64,000 bases of DNA from Alterirhizorhabdus solaris (lineage in GTDB: Bacteria > Pseudomonadota > Alphaproteobacteria > Sphingomonadales > Sphingomonadaceae), in assembly GCF_007785815.1 (NCBI RefSeq), contig NZ_VNIM01000003.1:1-64000 (forward strand). Direction: 5' to 3'. Numbering within the stretch: the first letter of the stretch is position 1; each line of letters starts with the position of its first letter. This document shows positions 1-7,847 of this stretch, piece after piece. The translations under genes were made by a program, and so were the position numbers. Under the pieces are notes generated by a model that was given only the letters and a program-made list of their open reading frames with translations, was not told the origin of the DNA and made no database searches.

Positions 1-24
1 CGCCCGGCCCCTACATGGGCGGGC

Positions 25-441
25 ATGAAATATCTCCACACCATGATCCGCGTGTCCGATCCGGACGCCACCGTGAAATTCTTCGAGCTGCTCGGCCTGC
101 GCGAGGTGAGGCGGATCGACAACGAGAAGGGCAGGTTCAGCCTGATTTTCCTCGCAGCGCCGGGCGACGAGGCCGCACAGGTGGAGCTGACCCACAACTG
201 GGGCGAACAGGGCTATGACGGCGGTCGCAATTTCGGCCACCTCGCGTACCGCGTCGACGATATCTACGAGACGTGCGCGCGGCTGGCGGAGGCCGGCGTG
301 ACGATCAATCGCCCGCCCCGCGACGGCCACATGGCCTTTGTCCGCACGCCCGACGATATCTCGATCGAGTTGCTGCAGGCGGGCGATCCGCTGCCGGCCG
401 CAGAGCCGTGGGCCTCGATGCCAAACACCGGCGTCTGGTAG
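25..441 (+). CDS. gloA: Lactoylglutathione lyase (glyoxalase I)
   Basis: Isomerises the hemithioacetal of methylglyoxal and glutathione to S-lactoylglutathione in the cytoplasm, the first step of methylglyoxal detoxification. The 138 residues form one glyoxalase/VOC domain of usual length. The four metal ligands of the family can be placed at H5, E54 (VELTHN), H72 (GHLAYRV) and E115 (SIELLQ). The start ATG opens with the family-typical MKYLHTMIRV. A VOC protein and gloB follow closely on the same strand, so both glyoxalase steps are probably cotranscribed. Confidence 0.95.
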   Translation: MKYLHTMIRVSDPDATVKFFELLGLREVRRIDNEKGRFSLIFLAAPGDEAAQVELTHNWGEQGYDGGRNFGHLAYRVDDIYETCARLAEAGVTINRPPRDGHMAFVRTPDDISIELLQAGDPLPAAEPWASMPNTGVW

Positions 442-446
442 GCGCC

Positions 447-821
447 GTGCCGCGGCTGCTGGTCAATATCGACGTGCCCGATCTGGCAGCGGCCGAGGCC
501 TTCTATACGCAGGGGCTCGGCTTCGTCCCCGGTCGCCGGTTCGGCACGGCGGTGACGGAACTGACCGGCGGCGAGACCCCGCTGTATCTTATCGCCCGGC
601 CCGAACGCGACTATGCGCGTCACTGGACGCCGATGCATCTCGATCTCGTCGTCGACGATCTCGAAGCGGCGGCGGCACAGGCCGAGGCCGCGGGCGCCGT
701 GCCGGAGGGTGGTCTATGCTCTGCCGGCTATGGCCGCATCGCCACCTTTGCCGATCCGTTCGGCCACGGTTTCTGTCTCATCCAGTTCAGTGCGGAGGGT
801 TATGATGCCATCGCCGATTGA
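447..821 (+). CDS. VOC-family (glyoxalase/bleomycin-resistance fold) protein
   Basis: A 124-residue single VOC domain. Visible are the opening beta strand (LLVNIDVPDL), the aromatic helix (AEAFYTQGLGF) and the closing strand with FADPFGHGFCLIQF. I chose the GTG at 447, 5 bases after the gloA stop, because the domain begins right there; the open frame continues upstream only inside gloA. Its substrate cannot be told. It lies between gloA and gloB and overlaps gloB by 17 bases, so a role near aldehyde detoxification is plausible but inferred from position only. Confidence 0.75.
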   Translation: MPRLLVNIDVPDLAAAEAFYTQGLGFVPGRRFGTAVTELTGGETPLYLIARPERDYARHWTPMHLDLVVDDLEAAAAQAEAAGAVPEGGLCSAGYGRIATFADPFGHGFCLIQFSAEGYDAIAD

Positions 822-1542
822 AGTCGTCCGCATCCCCGTCCTCAGCGACAATTATGTGTGGCTGATGCACGATCATGACAGCGGCGAGACGGTGGCGATC
901 GACCCGTCGGTCGCCGAGCCGGTGCTGGCGGCGGCGGCTGCGAAAGGCTGGCGGATCGGGCAGGTCTGGAACACGCACTGGCACGGTGACCACACCGGCG
1001 GCAACGCCGCGATCAAGGCGGCAACCGGCTGCACCATCACCGGCCCGGCGTCGGAGGCGGCGAAGATCCCGACGCTGGACCGTACCGTCGCCGAGGGCGA
1101 TGCGGTGCGGATCGGCGCGCACGCCGCGACGGTGATCGAGGTGCCGGCGCATACCGCCGGCCACATCGCCTTCCATCTGGCGGAGGACGCGATCGTCTTC
1201 GTTGGCGACACTTTGTTTGCAATGGGTTGCGGCCGGCTGTTCGAAGGGACGGCGGCGCAGATGTTCGCCAACATGCAGCGGCTGGCTGCGCTGCCACCCG
1301 AGACGACGGTGTATTGCGCGCACGAGTACACCGAGTCGAACGGCCGCTACGCCCGCGTCGCGGAGCCGGACAATCGCGCCATCGCGGAGCGGCTGGACAC
1401 CGTGCTGGCGGCACGCGCCAAGGGCGAGGCGACCGTACCGACCACGATCGCGCTGGAACGCGAAACCAACCCCTTCATGCGTGCCGCAAGTGCGGACGAA
1501 CTGGCCGAGCGGCGCGCGGCGAAGGATTCGTTCAAGGGTTGA
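805..1542 (+). CDS. gloB: Hydroxyacylglutathione hydrolase (glyoxalase II)
   Basis: Hydrolyses S-lactoylglutathione to D-lactate and glutathione. The 245-residue metallo-beta-lactamase fold carries the metal motif THWHGDH (H58, H60, D62, H63), then PAHTAGH, FVGDTLF and the late CAHEYT histidine, plus the HAGH C-terminal region. Two ATGs lie at 802 and 805; GGAGGG at 794-799 is better spaced for 805. The start lies inside the end of the VOC gene, suggesting translational coupling. Confidence 0.94.
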   Translation: MPSPIEVVRIPVLSDNYVWLMHDHDSGETVAIDPSVAEPVLAAAAAKGWRIGQVWNTHWHGDHTGGNAAIKAATGCTITGPASEAAKIPTLDRTVAEGDAVRIGAHAATVIEVPAHTAGHIAFHLAEDAIVFVGDTLFAMGCGRLFEGTAAQMFANMQRLAALPPETTVYCAHEYTESNGRYARVAEPDNRAIAERLDTVLAARAKGEATVPTTIALERETNPFMRAASADELAERRAAKDSFKG

Positions 1543-1666
1543 GCGCCGGCCGGTGCTGCGCGATTTATCCGCCGGATCAGTAGGTTGAAATCGACAAATG
1601 CCATCGCGTGGCAAATGCGAACCATGCTACCGTCTGCGGGCACGCCGCCCCGAAAGGCCTAGCCCC

Positions 1667-2068
1667 ATGCGTATCGCGATCGCCCTCGCCGCCCTCGCCC
1701 TGCCGCTGTCGGTACTTGCTGCAAAGCCCGAGCGCCCGCCGATCCCCGAAACCCCCAGTCCCAGGCTGGCCCAAGCCCTGAAGGGGCGCATCGCCGGCAA
1801 GCCCGTGGGCTGCATCAACCTGCGGCCGCAACTCTCTTCGCAGATCGTGGATAGTACGGCGATCATCTACAAGGAGAGCCGCCGCCGCTGGTATGTCACC
1901 TACCCCAATCGCGGCGACTGTCCCGGCCTCGCCCCCGGCCGCTCGATCATCACCCGTACGCCCGGCACGCGGCTATGCTCGGGCGATCTGGCGCGGGTTG
2001 TCGATCTGCCGATGCGCTTCGAATATGGCAGTTGCGCGTTCAGCGACTTCACACCCTATGTGAAGTGA
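1667..2068 (+). CDS. Small secreted protein of unknown function
   Basis: A 133-residue protein starting MRIAIALAALALPLSVLA, a clear Sec signal peptide with likely cleavage after VLA. The mature part has several cysteines (GCINL, GDCPG, RLCSG, GSCAF) that could form disulfides in the periplasm. An upstream in-frame start at 1598 was rejected because it would bury the signal peptide. It ends 4 bases before the convergent acyl-CoA synthetase gene. I do not recognise a named family. Confidence 0.7.
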   Translation: MRIAIALAALALPLSVLAAKPERPPIPETPSPRLAQALKGRIAGKPVGCINLRPQLSSQIVDSTAIIYKESRRRWYVTYPNRGDCPGLAPGRSIITRTPGTRLCSGDLARVVDLPMRFEYGSCAFSDFTPYVK

Positions 2069-2072
2069 CGCG

Positions 2073-3863
2073 CTATTTCCCCCGGTAAAGGGCGTCCAGC
2101 CGGTCAACATAGGCCGTGCGGATCACGTGGCGGCGGATCTTCATCGAGGGGGTAAGCTGTTCGTTCTCGATGGTGAAGGGCGCATCGGCGATCAGGATAC
2201 GGCGCACCTTTTCGGTCGTCGACAAATGGGCGTTTACCCGATCGACCGCTGCCATCAGTGCGCGCTGGAACTTCGGCTCCTCGTGCAGCGTGGCAGGATC
2301 GAGCCCTTCCGCCGCGCCCCATGCGCGTGCCCATTCCGGATCGGGCACGATCAGGCCGACGAGGTGCGGCCGGCTGTCCCCCGCCACCATCGCCTGCAGG
2401 ATTTCCGGCTCCAGCGTCAGCATCCCCTCGATCCGTTGGGGCGCGACATTGTCGCCCTTGTCGTTGACGATGAGGTCCTTCTTGCGATCGGTGATGACGA
2501 CGCGACCCTGCGCGTCGAGGTGGCCGATGTCGCCGGTATGGAGCCAGCCGTCCTGCAACACCCGCGCGGTTTCCTCCGGGTTGCGCCAGTAGCCGTGCAT
2601 CACCAGTTCGCCGCGCACGAGAATCTCGCCATCGTCGGCGATGCGCACCTCGGTATCGGCGATCGGTGGCCCGACCGAATCCATGCGGATGCCGGCCTTC
2701 GGGCGGTTGCACGAGATGATCGGCGCTGATTCGGTCTGCCCGTAGCCTTGCAGCAGGGTGATGCCGAGCGAGTGGAAGAACAGGCCGACCTCTGGATTGA
2801 GCGGCGCCCCGCCCGCCACCATCGCCTTCAACCGCCCGCCGAACTTCGCCCCGACCTGCGGGCGCAGCGTGCGCGAGAGGATCAGGTCCAGCGGCCGGTC
2901 ACGCAACCGCATTCCGCCGTGCGCCTCGGCCGCCGCGCCGATCGCCAGCGCGCGGCGCAGCAGATATTGCGGCACCCTGCCCTGCTTGCCGATCGCCTTC
3001 AGCACGCGGGCGCGCAGCACCTCGAACAGGCGCGGCACCACCACCATGATCGTCGGCCGCACTTCCTCGATATTCGAGGCGAGCTTCTCCAGCCCTTCCG
3101 AATAATAGATCTGCGCGCCCAACCCGATCGGCAGGAACTGGCCCCCGGTGTGCTCATAGGCGTGGGAGGCGGGCAGGAAGCTGAGGAACACCTCGTCCCC
3201 CCAGCCGAAATCCTCGGCGATCACGGCGGAGGCGCCGGCGACGTTGTGCAGGATCGCGCCGTGATGCTGGCACACCCCGCGCGGCGCGCCGCCGGTGCCG
3301 CTGGTGTAGATGATGCACGCCAGATCCTCGCGGGCGAACCCGGCGGCGGCGGCGCAGGCGGCCATCTCGCCGGGGTGGGCATCGATCAGCCCCTGCCAGT
3401 CGTGAACGTGCGCCGCGCCGGACTGGCCGATCCGCAGCGGCTCGATCCCGATCACGATGCCGCAGGCGGACGAGCGCATCACCGCCGGCATCAGCGTGCG
3501 TGCCAGCTTCGGCGTCGAGACGATCACCGCGCGCGCGCCGCTGTTCTCCAGGATGTGGGCGTGGTCGCGTTCGGTGTTGGTGATGTAGGTCGGCACCGTC
3601 ACGCAACCGGCGGCCATGATCGCCAGATCGGCGATGCACCATTCGGGTCGGTTCTCCGACACCAGCATCACCCGGTCGCCGGGCATCAGGCCGATCGCGC
3701 GCAGCGCCTTCGCCATCGCCGACACCTGCGCGCCGGCCTGCGCCCAACTGGTCGATCGCCACGCCCCCTCATGCTTCGCCCAGAGGAACGGCGCGTCGCC
3801 CAGCGTCGCCACGCGCGCTGCGAACATCGCGACGAGGTTCGGGAATCGTTCGAGTCTGCGCAT
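2073..3863 (-). CDS. AMP-dependent (long-chain) acyl-CoA synthetase
   Basis: Adenylates a carboxylic acid and transfers it to CoA. The 596 residues fit long-chain acyl-CoA ligases. Seen are the P-loop-like IIYTSGTGGAPRGV (about residues 184-197), GYGQTES, LHTGDIG and the hinge DRKKDLIVNDKGDNV. The start has a strong ribosome site (AAGGGGAGG) just upstream. It is third in a minus-strand run after pyrD and ggt, 19 bases behind ggt. Chain-length preference cannot be read from sequence. Confidence 0.88.
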   Translation of the reverse strand: MRRLERFPNLVAMFAARVATLGDAPFLWAKHEGAWRSTSWAQAGAQVSAMAKALRAIGLMPGDRVMLVSENRPEWCIADLAIMAAGCVTVPTYITNTERDHAHILENSGARAVIVSTPKLARTLMPAVMRSSACGIVIGIEPLRIGQSGAAHVHDWQGLIDAHPGEMAACAAAAGFAREDLACIIYTSGTGGAPRGVCQHHGAILHNVAGASAVIAEDFGWGDEVFLSFLPASHAYEHTGGQFLPIGLGAQIYYSEGLEKLASNIEEVRPTIMVVVPRLFEVLRARVLKAIGKQGRVPQYLLRRALAIGAAAEAHGGMRLRDRPLDLILSRTLRPQVGAKFGGRLKAMVAGGAPLNPEVGLFFHSLGITLLQGYGQTESAPIISCNRPKAGIRMDSVGPPIADTEVRIADDGEILVRGELVMHGYWRNPEETARVLQDGWLHTGDIGHLDAQGRVVITDRKKDLIVNDKGDNVAPQRIEGMLTLEPEILQAMVAGDSRPHLVGLIVPDPEWARAWGAAEGLDPATLHEEPKFQRALMAAVDRVNAHLSTTEKVRRILIADAPFTIENEQLTPSMKIRRHVIRTAYVDRLDALYRGK

Positions 3864-3882
3864 CGCCTCCCCTTCCCGCCGC

Positions 3883-5553
3883 TTATTCGGCCAGTGCCAC
3901 GCCTTCGCTGCGTGGATCGGCGGCGCCGCGCCAGCCGGTTGCGGTGCGCTCGATCGCGTTGACCTTCGATCCGACGTCCGCGACGACGACGGTCTGGCCG
4001 AGACGCTCCAGCGCCGGCTTCATCGCGGCAAGGCTCGTGCCCCGTTCCACCAGCAGCGCGCCGCCGCCGAAGTAGATGTTGGGCAGCGCGATCGCATCGG
4101 CCACCGGCAGCCCCCAGTCGAGCACGCCGACCAGCGTTTTCAGCACATGCATCGGGATGCGTCGCCCCCCGGCCGAGCCGAGGGCCAGCACCACCCTGCC
4201 CCGCGCATCATAGACGATCGTCGGTGCCATGGAGGAGAGCGGCCGCTTGCCCGCCTCAACCCGATTGGCGACGGGGGCGCCGTCCCACTCGGGCGCGAAG
4301 CTGAAATCGGTCAGCTCGTTGTTGAGCACCATCCCGTCCGTGACGATCTGGCTGCCGAACGGCCCCTCGACGGTGGAGGTCATCGTGACGACATCGCCCT
4401 GCCCGTCGACGGTGACGAAGTTGGTGGTGGCCGGCACCTCCGACGAGACGGCGGCGGTGCGCGGGGCGGCGCCGGGGGGCGTGCCCGCCTCGTAGCGGGG
4501 CAGCGAACTTGCCGGGTCGATCAAGAGCGCGCGACGGGCGATGTACCGCTTGTCCAGCAGCCCGGCGAGCGGCACCGCGACGAAATCGGTATCGCCCAGA
4601 TATTTGTCACGATCGGCGTAGGCCAGCTGCATCGCCTCCCCGATCAGGTGCCACGATATCGGATTGTCCGGCCCCAGTGCCTTCATGTCGAAACGTTCGA
4701 GCAGGCCGAGGATCTGGAGCACCGTCATCGCGCCGGCCGAAGGCGGCCCCATCCCGCACAGCCGGTATGTCCGGTACGGCGCGCACACCGCCGGCCGTTC
4801 CTTGGCCTCGTAGCCGGCGAGATCGGCGGCGGTCAGCGCGCTGGGATTGCGCTTCGCCGTCGCCCCCGCCGTGGTGATCGAGGCGGCGACGGGGCCGGTG
4901 TAGAAGGCATCCGCCCCCCCTTGCGCGATCGTCCGCAGCAGCCGGGCAAGCGCGGGGTTGCGCAGCGTGGCGCCCGCCACCGGCGGCTTGCCGCCCGGAT
5001 GGTAGAGCGCGGTGATCGCGGGAAAATCGCCCCACAGCCGGTCCACCGCGCCCACCGCCGCCACCAGCCGGGGGGTGGCGGCAAAGCCACCGTCGGCCAG
5101 CGCGATCGCCGGCTCGAACAGGGTGGCCCACGGCAGTCGGCCCCAGCGCCGGTGCGCCGCCGCCATCAGCCGCACGTTGCCCGGTACGCCCACCGAAAGC
5201 CCACCGGCCACCGCCTGCACGAACGGCAGCGGCTTGCCGTCCGCCCCCAGGAAACGGCGCGGGCCGGCGGCGGCGGGGGCCGTCTCGCGGCCGTCGATCG
5301 TGCTCACCTGCCCGCGCGCGTCGCTGTGGACGAGGAAGCCGCCGCCGCCGATGCCGGACGATTGCGGCTCCACCACGGTCAGCGCGATCATCGTGGCCAT
5401 CGCCGCATCGGTGGCGGTGCCGCCGGCGCGCAGCATCGCCTGCCCCGCCGCCGCCGCGCGCGGATCCGCGGCCGAGACGACGCCGCCCTTCGCCAGCGCC
5501 ACGGCCGGCAGGGAGAGGAACAGGACGAAGGAGAGGAGGAACCGCTGGATCAT
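3883..5553 (-). CDS. ggt: Gamma-glutamyltransferase (glutathione hydrolase) proenzyme
   Basis: A periplasmic Ntn-hydrolase that removes the gamma-glutamyl group of glutathione and self-cleaves into two chains. Residues 1-21 (MIQRFLLSFVLFLSLPAVALA) are a signal peptide, which fixes the start at 5553. The autocleavage nucleophile is the first Thr of PATTNFVTVD, T376. The oxyanion region IVYDARG...ALGSAGGRRIP follows. At 556 residues it is of normal length. It is spaced 43 bases after pyrD and 19 before the acyl-CoA synthetase. Confidence 0.93.
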   Translation of the reverse strand: MIQRFLLSFVLFLSLPAVALAKGGVVSAADPRAAAAGQAMLRAGGTATDAAMATMIALTVVEPQSSGIGGGGFLVHSDARGQVSTIDGRETAPAAAGPRRFLGADGKPLPFVQAVAGGLSVGVPGNVRLMAAAHRRWGRLPWATLFEPAIALADGGFAATPRLVAAVGAVDRLWGDFPAITALYHPGGKPPVAGATLRNPALARLLRTIAQGGADAFYTGPVAASITTAGATAKRNPSALTAADLAGYEAKERPAVCAPYRTYRLCGMGPPSAGAMTVLQILGLLERFDMKALGPDNPISWHLIGEAMQLAYADRDKYLGDTDFVAVPLAGLLDKRYIARRALLIDPASSLPRYEAGTPPGAAPRTAAVSSEVPATTNFVTVDGQGDVVTMTSTVEGPFGSQIVTDGMVLNNELTDFSFAPEWDGAPVANRVEAGKRPLSSMAPTIVYDARGRVVLALGSAGGRRIPMHVLKTLVGVLDWGLPVADAIALPNIYFGGGALLVERGTSLAAMKPALERLGQTVVVADVGSKVNAIERTATGWRGAADPRSEGVALAE

Positions 5554-5596
5554 CCGCCGGACAGTAAAGCCTCGCGGGAAGGCGGCAAGCCCCCGC

Positions 5597-6631
5597 CTAT
5601 CCCCGCCCCACCGCATCGGCCACGGAGCCGAAACCGTCCCGCGCCAGCAACGTGGCCAGCCCGTCCGCGATCCGCTTCGCCAGCCCCGGCCCCTGATAGA
5701 CGAGCGCGCTGTACAGCTGCACGAGGCTCGCCCCCGCCAGGATGCGGGCATAGGCCTGATCGGCGGTGGCGATACCGCCCGCCGCGATCAGCGGCATGTG
5801 GCCGGCGGTGGCCGCGCGGAAATCGATCAGCCGACGCAGCGCCAGATCGTGCAGCGGTGCGCCGGAAAGCCCGCCCGTCTCCCCCGCCAGCGGCGACAGC
5901 AACGAAGGCCGCGAGATCGTGGTGTTCGACACGATCAGCGCATCCACCCCCCGGCGCAGCGACACCTCGGCGATGTCGTCCATGTCTGCCGGCGTCAGAT
6001 CGGGCGCCAGCTTGAGGAAGATCGGTGGCCCCTGCCGACCCCGCGCCTCCACGACTGCGGCCAGCAGTTCATCCAGCGCATCGCGCGACTGGAGCGTGCG
6101 CAGGCCCGGCGTATTGGGCGACGAGACGTTGACCGTGAGGTAGCTCGCGACGCCGCGCATCACCGTCACGCCCGTCACATAGTCGGCGATGCGGTCGGTC
6201 GCATCCTTGTTGGCGCCGATGTTCACGCCCACCACGCCGCCACGCGCGCGCCGTCGCAGCAGTCGCTCCAGCGCCGCTGCCTGCCCGCCGTTGTTGAAGC
6301 CGAAGCGATTGATGACCGCCTCGTCCTCGACCAGGCGGAACAGGCGCGGGCGCGGGTTGCCCGGCTGCGGCTGCGGCGTGAGCGTGCCGACCTCGACGAA
6401 GCCGAAGCCCGTCGCCAGCATCGCATCGGGCACCTGCGCGTCCTTGTCGAACCCGGCCGCCAACCCGACCGGCGAGGGGAAGTCGATGCCGGCGATCCGG
6501 CTGGCCAGCACCGCCGGAAACTTCGGTCGTCGCCCCCCCGGGCGAAGGCGCAGCGCGGTGATGGTCGCACGATGCGCCTTCTCGGCGTCGACGGAGAAAA
6601 TCAGCGGACGGAGGGTGCGATACAGACTCAT
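5597..6631 (-). CDS. pyrD: Dihydroorotate dehydrogenase (quinone), class 2
   Basis: Oxidises dihydroorotate to orotate, passing electrons to membrane quinone; fourth step of pyrimidine synthesis. The 344-residue protein has the N-terminal amphipathic helix (MSLYRTLRPLIF), the FMN-barrel motifs GLAAGFDKDA, NRFGFNN, TVNVSSPNTPGL and SNTT, and the C-terminal GASLVQLYSAL. Start at MSLYRTLRPL is typical; the reading frame extends upstream without coding character. First gene of the pyrD-ggt-acyl-CoA synthetase run. Confidence 0.95.
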   Translation of the reverse strand: MSLYRTLRPLIFSVDAEKAHRATITALRLRPGGRRPKFPAVLASRIAGIDFPSPVGLAAGFDKDAQVPDAMLATGFGFVEVGTLTPQPQPGNPRPRLFRLVEDEAVINRFGFNNGGQAAALERLLRRRARGGVVGVNIGANKDATDRIADYVTGVTVMRGVASYLTVNVSSPNTPGLRTLQSRDALDELLAAVVEARGRQGPPIFLKLAPDLTPADMDDIAEVSLRRGVDALIVSNTTISRPSLLSPLAGETGGLSGAPLHDLALRRLIDFRAATAGHMPLIAAGGIATADQAYARILAGASLVQLYSALVYQGPGLAKRIADGLATLLARDGFGSVADAVGRG

Positions 6632-6688
6632 TCGCGGGGCTATGGCGCAGCCGTCCGGCTTAGGCGACCCCTGACGGATCACCGACAA

Positions 6689-6718
6689 TTGCCTCCATTC
6701 CGGCGGCATCCATTAAAT
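6689..6718 (+). promoter_or_regulatory. Putative promoter for the short transcript at 6725-6855
   Basis: TTGCCT (6689-6694) and TTAAAT (6713-6718), 18 bases apart, resemble a sigma-70 pair facing right. The start would be near 6725. It is weak evidence on its own, but a strong terminator follows about 100 bases downstream with no annotated gene between. Confidence 0.35.
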
Positions 6719-6724
6719 AGACAG

Positions 6725-6855
6725 GAGTGTGTCGTTTCCATCCAATGCAGCCGCCGGCGCCCGGTCTAGAAGGTGTTTGCGACCCGAAGGAGCCTTACTC
6801 ACGTGAGGTACCTTTCACTTAGGGCCCGGCCGAGAGATCGGCCGGGCCTTTTTTT
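6725..6855 (+). ncRNA. Candidate small RNA or leader transcript
   Basis: About 130 bases lie between a promoter-like pair and a perfect intrinsic terminator, in the gap between divergent pyrD and the AraC-type gene. Within it is a 10-base perfect palindrome CTCACGTGAG (6798-6807). A ribosome-site-like GAAGGAG (6786-6792) precedes GTG at 6803, which would open a 32-codon frame (to 6901) running through the terminator. It could therefore be a regulatory RNA or a leader-peptide attenuator; the sequence does not decide. Confidence 0.4.
6823..6855 (+). terminator. Intrinsic terminator
   Basis: Perfect 11-bp stem GGCCCGGCCGA / TCGGCCGGGCC with a GAGA loop, followed by seven T. The T tract is only on the right, so it stops rightward transcription that begins in the 6690-6800 gap. 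Confidence 0.88.
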
Positions 6856-6923
6856 CGATGACACGATCTTCGATCGGTGCGACCGCATGAGCGGGTCGTA
6901 AGGCGAACTGGGGTTTCGTTGTC

Positions 6924-7793
6924 ATGCGGATACGTTTGCCGGGGGCGGCGACAAGCATCGGCCTTCGCTATTTCGAGCCGGCGCCCGATCTCGCGGCGCT
7001 CGTATCTTCCTATTACCTGTTCCGCGCGGACGTGACGCGGGTGGCGGACGTGATGCGCGCCGATCTCGGCCAGATCCGCTTCATGTTGCGCGGCTGCGGG
7101 CATTACATGTTCGGCGACCAGATCGTCGAGACGCCCGAGGTCTGCCTGCTCGGGCCGAGCAACGCGGCGACCCGGTTCGACGTGGCCGGCCCGCTGCTGG
7201 TGTTCGGCATCGGCCTGCATCCGGCCGGCTGGGCCGCACTCGTCCGTGAGGACGCCAGCCTCCACGCGGATCGTGCCGGCAATGCGGTAGGCCGCTTCGG
7301 GCCGCTGCTGGAGGATGCGCTCGACGCGATGAGGTCCGCGCCCGACACGCAGGCGATGGTCAGCATCGCCGACGTGGTGATTCGCGCGCTCACCCCGCAG
7401 GCGGCGGAGGCACCGTTCGACCTGACCCGCATCACCGATGCCTGGCTGACCGGCGCGACCGACCCGAGCGTGGATGCGCTGGTCGCCAGCCTCGGCGTAT
7501 CGGCGCGGCAGGCGGAACGGCTGACCAAGCGCATCTACGGCGCGCCCCCCAAGCTGCTGGCACGCAAGTATCGCACGCTGCGCGCCGCCTCGCTGATCGG
7601 CACGAGCGAACTGCACTGGTCCGAGGCGGCGGGCGATGCCTTCTTCGACCAGTCCCACTTCATCCGCGACTTCAAGCGGTTTACCGGGCTGACCCCCACC
7701 CTGTTCCAGAACGATCCGCCGCCGGTGACGCGGCTGACGCTGCAGCGGCGCGGAATCACCGGAAATATTGCCCCGCTCGCGCGGATCAGCTGA
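6924..7793 (+). CDS. AraC-family transcriptional regulator
   Basis: A 289-residue protein with an unassigned N-terminal sensor-like domain (about 1-165) and a C-terminal AraC-type double helix-turn-helix. The latter is recognised from LVASLGVSARQAERLTKRIYG (split here across two helices) and DQSHFIRDFKRFTGLTP near residues 240-256. The effector is not evident. It lies downstream of the terminator at 6855 and 54 bases before ppc on the same strand, so it may be cotranscribed with ppc, but no functional link is known. Confidence 0.85.
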   Translation: MRIRLPGAATSIGLRYFEPAPDLAALVSSYYLFRADVTRVADVMRADLGQIRFMLRGCGHYMFGDQIVETPEVCLLGPSNAATRFDVAGPLLVFGIGLHPAGWAALVREDASLHADRAGNAVGRFGPLLEDALDAMRSAPDTQAMVSIADVVIRALTPQAAEAPFDLTRITDAWLTGATDPSVDALVASLGVSARQAERLTKRIYGAPPKLLARKYRTLRAASLIGTSELHWSEAAGDAFFDQSHFIRDFKRFTGLTPTLFQNDPPPVTRLTLQRRGITGNIAPLARIS

Positions 7794-7847
7794 ACCGGCC
7801 GACGATTCGGGGTTGAGCGCCCGGCGGGTGCGGTGCAGCAATAGGCG

